Source: Anaeramoeba flamelloides (lineage: Eukaryota > Metamonada > Anaeramoebidae). Taken from it: DNA of 64,000 nucleotides. Where the stretch lies: NCBI GenBank assembly GCA_027625915.1, contig JANTQA010000020.1, forward strand, positions 2,170,001 through 2,234,000, read 5' to 3'. This document shows, in pieces, positions 1-9,500 of this stretch. The translations under genes were made by a program, and so were the position numbers. The first letter of the stretch is position 1. The number at the start of each line of letters is the position of its first letter. The notes under the pieces are model-generated. The model was not told where the DNA came from and ran no database searches. It worked only from the letters and a program-made list of their open reading frames with translations.

Positions 1-239
1 AAATTTTCCTTTTTGGTTGTATTCAAATTTTCTTTTTTAGTTGTATTGGGATTTTCTTTTTTGATTGTATTATATTTTTCTTTTTTGATTAGATTAATAT
101 TTTTTTTTTTGGTTGTATTAGAATTTTTCTTTTTGATTGTATTAAATTTTTCTTTTTTGATTTTATTGGAATTGCTGATTTTGGTTGTATTAAATTTTTC
201 TTTTTTGATTGTATTGGATTTTTTCTTTTTGATTGTATT
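1..239 (-). repeat. 24-bp coding tandem repeat in the XPF linker (about 10 octapeptide units)
   Basis: Read on the reverse strand, ten units of 24 bp code for variants of the octapeptide NTIKKEKF (also NTTKKENL, NTIKKENP, NLIKKEKY). One unit (NTTKISNS) has lost the Lys/Glu core. The array continues to the window edge and probably beyond. It lies in the linker that joins the helicase-like half of XPF to its nuclease half, so it should be disordered and strongly basic. Confidence 0.9.
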
Positions 240-1901
240 AATATTTTTTTTATTGTGGATATTATTATTATTATTCTTATTGCCTATATTAATAGTTTTT
301 TTATTTTTCTGAAAATTGTTTTTATTATTATTATTGTTTGTTTTTTTTCTTCTTTTGGAATTTTCTAGCCACATTATAATTGTTGTTTGCTTTTTTTGCC
401 CCTTTTTAGTATTTGATTTATTTCTTTTTAAATTTATTTTTTTATTTAATTGAATTGTTTTTTTCTGAATTGGTTTTTTTATTGGAATAGTCGGTTGATT
501 GCACCAATTACAATATTTTTGTTCCAAATATTTTTTTGGTCCAGTTGAAATTATTTCTTTTAATTGGCTACACACATGATCATTTTTAGCAAATACAATT
601 ATTTTTTTTGATGTCAGTGTTGGTAAAATTTGTTGAATTTTTTTTTGTAAAATAACCCATTTAATTTCTGGTTCTAGTATTTTTCTTCTTTCTTCGATTT
701 TAATCTTTTGTTTCTCTTGGAAATTATTTTTTTTAATTTTATTCAATTTTTGTGGTGTTTTTGGTTGAAATACCCTATTTCGAGACAATATGTAGATTTG
801 ATCAGATTGTTTGCAATTGATCCAATAAGGAACATCCCCAATTTGATAACCATTAAATTGGTTTCTATAATTTTGTTTCCATTTATTTATTACTTTATTA
901 TTGTTGGGGTTGTTTCCTTGTTTAATATTTGTAGTGTTATTATTATTATGGTAATGGCGGTTATGATGTAAAGAGCCATTGTGTTTGATTATCGAAAATG
1001 CCTTTTTAATTTCAATAAAAAATGAGATACAGTCTAAATTAATTAAATCCCAACATAACTGTTTTAATTTGCGAATATCCGTCAATAATTGCAATGTCTT
1101 TCTTGTAAAAATTTGTTCAATTGATTCTCGTGAACTCAGTGATTCAATTAAAAAACGTATATTAGAAAATAGGATTGTTTCAAAATTCAAATCACTCTTG
1201 TTAATTTTGTGCATCTCCCTTAATTCTTGTAAAATTAATTCAATAACCCGAAATAACAATTCTTGGATCTTTTTGACACTCCTTGTTTGTTCAATTGGTA
1301 TCGTGAAAACGCTTGCACTTACACTGTCAAGCGACTCTTGGACTCTTAGATGGAATCTTGGTAATAAAAATAAATGCTTTATCAAGAGAGATCTCAGTAG
1401 GGCCTCTGTTTTCTTTGTGCCTTTCATAACCAGAGCTCTTGCAGAATTGGTCATACACCTGATAAAGCATTTTTGGTTTTGCTCACGAACGAGCTCCAAT
1501 ATTAACGCTAGGTTTGTGGTTGTTTCAACGCTGTGTGCATTAAAAACGAAAAGGCCGCTTAATTTCGAGATAGGTACACGGTACTTTAAAATGTCATGAA
1601 CTAAAATACGCGAAGTGATAAACAGCACACCACCTTCGTGATAATACTTCACTCTTACACTTGCCTCAAAGTCGTTTGTTATCAATTTTGGTAAATGTTT
1701 TGTTCCGCTGAGAAATAAGTCTTGAATCAAATTTTTGACAATGTCTTCATTGTAATTCAAGACAAAGACAAGCGAGCGTGAGTTGCAATACATTTTCAAA
1801 AATGTTAGTTGAATCGTTGATAAGCCTAAACCTTTTCCACAGACTAACATACCATCAGTTTCTAAAAGAGAATTAAAAATGTTCTTTTGAAATGGAAGCA
1901 T
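1..1901 (-). CDS. XPF: DNA repair endonuclease XPF (ERCC4/RAD1), N-terminal part, cut by left edge
   Basis: XPF is the catalytic half of the XPF-ERCC1 nuclease, which cuts 5' of bulky lesions in nucleotide-excision repair and acts in crosslink repair. The reverse-strand frame is open from the ATG at 1901 to base 1 (about 633 codons). Near the start LLETDGMLVCGKGLGLS matches the family's LLDTDGLVVCARGLG. Further on come GGVLFITSRILVHDIL, then LFLLPRFHL, a helical stretch ending in LDCISFFIEI, ILSRNRVF, and FAKNDHVCSQL, all in the order of the inactive helicase-like half of XPF. The ATG is the first after an in-frame TAG and aligns with the family's N-terminus. The ERCC4 nuclease (ERKxxxD) and the HhH domain must lie to the left of the window. 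From about residue 475 the linker becomes Lys/Asn-rich and ends in octapeptide repeats. The family assignment is firm; the C-terminal half is unseen. Confidence 0.93.
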   Translation of the reverse strand, partial: MLPFQKNIFNSLLETDGMLVCGKGLGLSTIQLTFLKMYCNSRSLVFVLNYNEDIVKNLIQDLFLSGTKHLPKLITNDFEASVRVKYYHEGGVLFITSRILVHDILKYRVPISKLSGLFVFNAHSVETTTNLALILELVREQNQKCFIRCMTNSARALVMKGTKKTEALLRSLLIKHLFLLPRFHLRVQESLDSVSASVFTIPIEQTRSVKKIQELLFRVIELILQELREMHKINKSDLNFETILFSNIRFLIESLSSRESIEQIFTRKTLQLLTDIRKLKQLCWDLINLDCISFFIEIKKAFSIIKHNGSLHHNRHYHNNNNTTNIKQGNNPNNNKVINKWKQNYRNQFNGYQIGDVPYWINCKQSDQIYILSRNRVFQPKTPQKLNKIKKNNFQEKQKIKIEERRKILEPEIKWVILQKKIQQILPTLTSKKIIVFAKNDHVCSQLKEIISTGPKKYLEQKYCNWCNQPTIPIKKPIQKKTIQLNKKINLKRNKSNTKKGQKKQTTIIMWLENSKRRKKTNNNNNKNNFQKNKKTINIGNKNNNNNIHNKKNINTIKKKKSNTIKKEKFNTTKISNSNKIKKEKFNTIKKKNSNTTKKKNINLIKKEKYNTIKKENPNTTKKENLNTTKKEN

Positions 1902-2801
1902 TGCGTTCTTCTAAAAAAAACTTTTTGGAATTGCTGATTTATAAAAAATGATTTTCTTGGTATTTTTAAAACGGGTTTAAATATCATTTAGGTGTTCATT
2001 TTTTGACTTTTTAATTTGAATGTGTCAATGACGATTAAGTTTAAGTCCTTGTTTTATGATTTGAAAACGACAATTGAGATTTTTTCTTCATTTTTTGTTT
2101 GTACTTTCAAAAATGAAATTAATTTCCTGTTTTTTTTTCCAAATCCCTTTTGACAAAACACTTAGTTCCTTTATTGTTCAGAATGAATTGAGATTAAATC
2201 ATGACTACAAAATGAATTTTGATTTTAATCCTTTAAGGTTGCTTTTTGGCTTGTAAAAGGGGGAATTTTTTCTTGTCAAAATTATCAAAGTAAAGTTCCT
2301 AAAAACAACACTCATGAATTAAACCACCAACAAAGTCAATAAAATTTTCAGAATAAAAACATATATCTCTTTACACATAACTTGTGTTTTTTTTTGTAGG
2401 ATGGTTTTTAAAACTGAAAAATATTTAAGGGAGTAGCCACAGGAAAGGAAAATCTTTCACTTTTTTGTAATTTTGAAGAGGATTAGAAAATAACATTTTT
2501 TACTTTGGTTGTAACTCATTGATTTTTATTATTTAAAGTACTTCATTCATTAAATTTTTTAAATTTTTTTTTCAAAAGTCTCAAAGAAATTGCCACCATA
2601 GAATGTTGTGTTGAATTGCTTAAAATAGTGTTTCAAATGTTGAATGACTTATCTTTCGTCCTTATCTCAACATTCTATTGTGGCATTAAATTTTATTCAT
2701 TTTTCTTTTTTTCATCATTTTTGAATTTTTTTAAATCATGACAACAAAAAGTATTTAGTAATATTTATTTTATCAGTACGTTTGGGATTAATAGATTTTG
2801 T
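1902..2801. other. Gap upstream of XPF with one foldback
   Basis: This is the 5' flank of XPF. The bases just before the ATG read T-run plus TAG, so a 3' splice site with an upstream non-coding exon cannot be excluded. The only structure seen is a foldback with arms TGCCACCATAGAATGTTG (2591-2608) and CAACATTCTATTGTGGCA (2668-2685), one mismatch in 18. No coding region is supported. Confidence 0.5.
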
Positions 2802-2805
2802 TTAA

Positions 2806-3742
2806 GGGACTAGTCTTTATTAATTTTTTTTCTGATCAATAACTAAATAAGGAATCCTTATCTTGAAATATGTTTAAAATTGAAAATAGATAGATTTTTT
2901 CAATGTTAGAACTTTTAGTTCTTGTTTTTTTAAAATTTTACAATCTCTGTCAAAAAAAGTGACTTTTAAAAATTTTTCTTAAAACAAATATCTAAAAAGG
3001 ATGAGAATTTTTTGATTAATTTTGGATTTAATTATTTTCTCAAAATTAATATTTATTCACATTTTGAAAAACGGAAAAATAATTTAAAACTGGTGAATAT
3101 TTTCTCCTTCACTTCTTTTCATATAACTTGACTCTATAAAGAACTCAATTTGTTTTATCAATTATTACTTTTTAAAAAAATAGTTCTTATTCTTTTCTTT
3201 GATTTTTTTTTGACTCTGACAAAAACTTTTGGAATGATAATTTGAGAATACTTTTAAAAACTTTAAATTAAACAAAAACAAAAGAATGTAAACTCAAAAA
3301 GTAGATTCATGAAAAAAAAAAGAATGGTACAAGAAAAGAAAGAAAATCTTTTATTTTAAGTAAAGCATATATTGTATATTTTTTTCAAATAAAATTTTTT
3401 TTTCATGTAAATCCAAAAAAACCTTCTCAGGTTTATTTTTCAAACTATTTTTTGTAGATCTTATACAAACAGAACAAAGTTTTGCTTTCTTGCTTATATT
3501 TTTTTTATTGTTTGTATTTTTGGGAAGAGTTGAAAAAAAGCATCTTTCAAGAAAGTGAAAAAATGGAAAATTTTTTTATTTCTATAAAAAAAAATAACTA
3601 AATTTGATGAATGTAATTTATCTAGTTTTCATTACTATACGAAGAATTTTTTCACTTTGATTTCAAATCTAAGTAATTGGCAAAAAAAAATTCTAAATCT
3701 CTATTAAATTTACCTAAAAAAAAATTAATATAGAATAGTCCC
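2806..3742. mobile_element. Family E TTAA-flanked inverted-repeat element, about 937 bp
   Basis: TTAA stands at both borders (2802-2805 and 3743-3746). The left end begins GGGACTAGTCT and the right end finishes ATAGTCCC. The sequence closely matches, in reverse orientation and at almost the same length, the element at 23519-24458. No transposase is encoded, so it is a non-autonomous DNA element. A TTAA target and short terminal repeats recall piggyBac-type elements, but piggyBac ends usually start CCC, so the superfamily is open. Confidence 0.75.
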
Positions 3743-3994
3743 TTAAAAAGAACAATAACATTACAATCGAGAGAAACACAAAAGGAAACATGTATAAGGC
3801 TTAAATAGCTCAAAGGATTCCAAAGATTAGAATAATTATCCCAAAACATTACCTATTAGGATTTTAAGAAGTTGGATTTCTTGGAATTGGAGAAGTGAAT
3901 ATGATTATATTCTAACAAATATTAAACGGCAAAATAATTATAAGTTTTATTCTAGGAATCTAAAATTATCTTCTCCCAAAAAAAAAAATAAATA

Positions 3995-4515
3995 TATTCC
4001 AAAAATTGGATACCCTCAGAAAATCAAAAATAGGAAAGAAAAAAAACTCACTTTATTATATTTATCCAATGTAATATAAAAAAAAAAATTAACTAACATA
4101 GTATTAATGTTTTTATTAGTAATCCTTCACATCCAAACAAAAGAAAACAATATATAACAAAAAAATTATAACCAGTGTCAAAAATAATAAAACGAGCTGA
4201 ACAATAAATGTATTGGTAAATTTGTTAAAATTACACCAACAATTGTTGATCGATCAAATGATAAGATACCATGGACCAATTATATGTGGTTTTTCAATTT
4301 AAGAAACTCAACACTAACCTTCTATCAAACGATCGAAGAAAAAATTCCAGATCAAACGAAACATATTTCGTAAATGGAAAAATACGAAATGAAAAAAAAA
4401 CAAAAAAGACAAAAAATAAAATAGTTTGTAAAATCAGAATTATTTACAAATTGAATATAAAGTATGATATTATTATTCTTTCGACTGTTTAAACCATGCC
4501 AAAATTTTTGGAATT
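3995..4515. mobile_element. Family A (subtype A2) short inverted-repeat element
   Basis: It starts ATTCCAAAAATTGG and ends CCAAAATTTTTGGAATT, so the ends are inverted repeats. The body contains the family hallmark GTTGATCGATCAAATG near 4245. It matches 19214-19731 along most of its length. The reading frame at 4271-4492 lies wholly inside and is not a gene. Confidence 0.7.
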
Positions 4516-4844
4516 AAGTTGATTTAAATAATAAAAAAAAAAATCAAAACTATTTTATCTATATATTCTCTTTTTTTTTATTGTTGAACATTACTAAAAT
4601 AAAAATAACAAATATTTTTTTTCAAATAAATTTTTAGAGAATCTACGATCACACGTAACTAAAATAAAATACTTTTATCTCATCTCTCTTAAATTTTTAT
4701 CATGTCTTATGGTGTATTTACTCCATTAAGTAACAAAGAAATATTCTAGAAAGTGATAACTTCTGTTTTAAATTTGTATAAAAGTTCAAAAAAACTCATT
4801 ATTTTTTTTTTTTTTTTTTTAATATTGTCAGGTGATACACACAA

Positions 4845-5200
4845 TTACTTCATGTTTGCTGTTAGGTTTTTTTAATTTCAGAAAAAAACCGAAAATTTAT
4901 TTAATTTAAATTTTTATTTTTTTTATTCTTGAAAAGTGACATTAGATTTTATTGAGTTCTCTGTTATATTTGAAAAATCAATAGATTTTTTTGTTGGTTT
5001 TTTTTTACTTTAGAAATAAACCGAAAATTTATTAAAATTTTCTGTTTATTTCTAAAGTAAAAAAACCTAGAACACTTCATAAATAAAAAAGATACTCAAA
5101 AAAAGTTAACGGCTGTTTTTTTTTTTCCTTTTTGTTTTTATTTTGAAAATTTATTGGTTTAATAATTAAAAATTAAAATTCAAAAAAAAAAAAAAAACGC
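4845..5200. repeat. Family D hairpins (AGGTTTTTT palindromes)
   Basis: The segment around 5003-5068 folds on itself. The left arm has TTTACTTTAGAAATAAACC and the right arm has GTTTATTTCTAAAGTAAA followed by AAACCTAG. A looser version lies just before it, at 4861-4920. The same hairpins recur at 50.66-50.94 kb. The 1.3 kb from 5200 to 6545 holds no supported gene; it has a purine-rich tract (6320-6420) and otherwise A/T-rich sequence. Confidence 0.65.
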
Positions 5201-6545
5201 GAATAGGAGACTAATTCAGTTGATACAACTCTCTTCGTTAATAAACATATATTAATCAACATCGATTAAAAATTTGTCGATTCAATTTTCCTTTGTTTGG
5301 GAATATTTTGTTATTTTTGTCACGAGATAACTGTTTGGGTGAGTTTCTTGTTTTTATTAAGTTGATCATTAAAGCAGTGAATTTTTATTTCAATCCAAAT
5401 AAAAAGTTATTCTCATTTTCACTTTTTGGTGTTTCTTCATTGATTAATAATTCTTCTCATTTTTAAAATATACCAAAACTAATTCAATATTTAAAGAGGT
5501 GTGCTGTCGTGGTATTTGTTTTGTATGAGTTATGGGGATTCTTTTTATTGTGTCTCTTTGAAAATTTATTTATTTGGTTTTTTTTATTTGTCAAAATTTA
5601 CTTTTGATTTGTAAAGAAAAGTTTTTTTCTGACAAATTAATTTAAAAATTGGATTTTAGTTAAATAAAAAACTCAAAATGATTTTTACTGGGATGAAATT
5701 GGCTTAGTTTATAAAAAAGAATTATTTCGGATATCTAAAAATAAAAATTAAGGAATGTTTTTTGAGTTGGTGAATGGGGTTTTTTTTGATAATAAACCCC
5801 CTTTAATTAATATTTTCAAGAACTGATAGCCCTCTCATTATTATTCTTATAATTTTAGTAGTATTTTGGATAGTAAAATAAAATAAAAATTTTATCAAAA
5901 TTGGATTTATTATTTGAGAAATTCTAAAAAACCGAGGCTGGTCCAATAAAAAAGATGCTATTTTTTCAAATTGATTTTTTTTTAATATTTTTTCAAAATG
6001 AAAATTAAATCGCTGCAGTATCGATAAGGATAAGTAAACTCAAAATAAAATATTTTCTATTTTAACAATCTGATAAAATATTATTCTTTTAAAAAAACTT
6101 TGTTTTTTATTTTTAAATAGGTTGTAATTGTTCGAAAAATAGTTCAAGTGAAAAAAATATTTTGATTAAATGAAAAAATTATTGAAAATGTTGAAATTTT
6201 GGAATAAACAAAATTCAAAAATTATAATTTATTAAAAAGATTGATTTTTAGTTTTTATTTTTATTAAGCAAATTTAATATAATGAAGTTTTGATAGATGA
6301 AATTTTTTAAAATAAAAAAAATATAAAAAGGAAAATGAAGAAAAGGAAAAGAAAAAGAAAAAGAAAAAAAAAAGAAAAAAAGCAGAAAAAAGAACAAAAT
6401 AATAACAAAAGAAAAAAAATAAAGCATTTGAAAACTTTTGTTAAAAAATTACAATAAAATTGTTTATATTATTGAGTCAACCCATTAATATTTGAGATCC
6501 ACTTTCATATGTTTATCTTTATTTTCCGTGAGAACAAGAGGATAT

Positions 6546-9500
6546 TTAGAGAATATTACAAATAACTTTTTTGGTTGGTGCTTTTTTGGGGTAAAGTACG
6601 CATTTAATGGCTTCATCAAAGGTCCCTTTTAAATTTTCTTGTGTTAATGCACTAAATTCACAATAACTTTCAGCTCCAATTTCGTTTGCTAATTTTTGTC
6701 CTTGTTCAACAGTGACTGGAGTAATTCCTTGTTGTTGTAAATATCCTTGATCATTTCTTAGATCCATTTTGGTTCCAACTAAAATAAATGGTGTGTTTTC
6801 GCAATGGTGTTTAATTTCTTTCAGCCACTATTAAAGGAGATTAAATTTTTTTAAAGTATGAAGGAGAGAAAGTTATTAAAAAAAAGAATGTTAAAAATAA
6901 TTTTTATTTAAAATTTTGGATATTAAAAGATGGCAGTAAATCAATCATTAAATAACTCAATAAACTCCATTTCACTGAAAGGTTGCCCAGCTAAAAATGA
7001 AAAATTAACTTTTTTTTTTTTTCGAATCAACCAACAAAAGATTGTTTAGAAATAAGGGAAATAATAAACTTTCGATTAGAGTTGATATTCATAAAAGAAA
7101 TAAATGAATAAACTCTAAATTTTTGAAAAAAATAAAATGTTAAAAAAAAAATTTTGGGCCCCTTTCATTGAAACGTCTCATGTAAAATTTCTCAATTTCT
7201 TGAGGAAATTAAAATTGTTTACAATAAGATTTTTCACTTTTAAATGCCTTGAATTTTAAAAGAAATTACAATGCCTCAATTTTCTTAAAGTTATTTTGAA
7301 TTTTCAAACGTTTTTTTTTTTTCAAATTGAATTTTTTAAAAAAAAAAAAAAGAAGAAAAGAAAATAAAAAAAAAAGAAAAAGAAGAGGAAATAACAAACA
7401 AAACCATAAAGAAAACAAAAAAAAATAATTTTTTACAAAATTAGAAAAAATGTTTTTGATCTAAAAATTTAAAACTTATTTTGAGAAGAATATTGGATTA
7501 AACTCATAGAATATGTACTATTTCTTCAATAAAACAGGTACCCTTTGACTGAAAGAGAGTTTATATTAAAAAAAATTTAGTTACAATTTTTGAAAATGAT
7601 TTCAATTTATTTTAATCTATTTTTAAATTCAATTAAAAATTAAATCTTATTGTTTTTTAAATATATCAACTCTTTTGAGAAGCAATGTTTTTAAAAATAG
7701 AGATGCATATAGATATATTTTTTAAGAAAAAATTATTAAAAATTGGTCAAATATTTCTGAAATAGCATTTATAAAAAAAATAAATTAAAGAAAAAGATGT
7801 GGTCTATTATTTTTAAAAAAAATAGTTTTTGTTTGAGTAATTAATTAAACAATTTAAATTACATTAATACATAATAAATGAAAGATGAACATTTTTTATC
7901 TGTGATTACTACAATTAAAATTATTTTTTTTTTCCTATTATTGAAGAAGTGAGAATTACACTCTTGTTGCCGTTAAGTTTTTATTTTAATTTCCTTTTGG
8001 GGTATTTACTCTTAAATACATTTGATTTCATGGTTATTCATTAATGAAGATAATTTCAAAAAGTCTTGGTTTAAAATCAATTCATTAGAGATTTTTTTCT
8101 TTTAATTTATTTTGAAAATATTAATCTATCTTTTTCATAATCAGGATATACCCATAAAATTATTTTTTATTTCGTTAATAAATGAAAAAAAAAAAAAAAA
8201 AAAATAAATTAAACATGATATTTTAAACCTTAACTTGATTAATTTTAATTAGGTTCCTTTCAAAATAAAAATTGTTCGGGTGTTAAATTTTTAAAAAAAA
8301 AATTGATTGTAAAAGATCAGTAAATAGTATTGTTTAAATAATATTCTTTTTTTTTTGTTCATAATTAGGGTAAATTATTTTTAATTCCACTAATGAACTA
8401 TGTATAAAAAAATAAAAAACAACACTGTTTATTTCTATGTAATTTCCCAGCCTATTTAGATAATTATAAGCTCTGTATATCTGAATTAAAAAATAAAATA
8501 ATTTGAAAATTATTTATAAAAATAAAAAATTATTAAGAAACAAGATCCGATATTTTTATGAGCCCAAGTGTATAATAAAGATATATTTTTGAATCTTTGA
8601 AAAAAATTCTAAATACAAGTTTAAGGCTTTGAAGAAGTGTTGTGAGTGTCCGTAGAGTGCCTAGGTTTTTCAGAATTCAAAAGAATAGAGAAAAATCTAT
8701 ATGATTTTACTCAATTCATTTAAATTCTGGAAAACCTAACGGCAAGTGCCATCAAGTGCCGTAAAGTGACATAGAATGCCGTCAAGTGCCTAGGTTTTCC
8801 AGAATTCAAAAAAATAGAGTAAAAGCAAAGATTTTAGTCAAATATTTTGAATTTTGGAAAACCTAACAAAAGTGTACGTAGAGTGCCGTCAAGTGACTAG
8901 CTTTTTTTTAATTCAAAAGAATTGAGAAAAATCATAGATTTTATTCTTTAAAAAACTGGAAAAGTGTGGTTAGGTTTTCTTGTGGTTTTCTGTTTTATTC
9001 TGGAAATCGATTGGTTTTCATAATAAACAGAAAACTCATGAAAACCTAACAGCAAATAAACGGAATTAAAAGCTTATCCCTTAAATTATCATAGAAAAAA
9101 AAATAAAAAACAAAAATTTTCAATTCCAAAGGTTGAAAATTTCTTGGTTTGGATAGTTCATTGAATATTAATGCAATAGATACTTTTAATAAAGAAAATA
9201 TGAATTTTATTTGATTATGTTATTTCATTTATTAAATAAAAATAAAAAAGAATCTAAAGGGATGGTTATTTATTTAATTAAATTCAACGGCGGTTATTTG
9301 ATTTTAAACTTTGTTTCTGCCAAAAGTAACCAAAATTTTTTCCAAATATCAATTATTTTTTATAAATAGCACTTGAAGAATAAATAAGAAATAAGTAGAA
9401 TAATACACATCGAAGAAATGCTGATATCAGAATGAAGCAAAACTAATCAATCAACGGATTTTCTTGAAAATTGAAAAAATTAAAATTCTTAGGGAAGACA

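Noticed and set aside
13-1599. Forward-strand frames (99, 87 and 206 codons)
   Set aside because: They are antisense shadows of the XPF gene, which has clear family motifs on the reverse strand.
8636-8900. CRISPR-like spacing of short repeats
   Set aside because: Units are contiguous decamers without unique spacers, in a eukaryotic intron.
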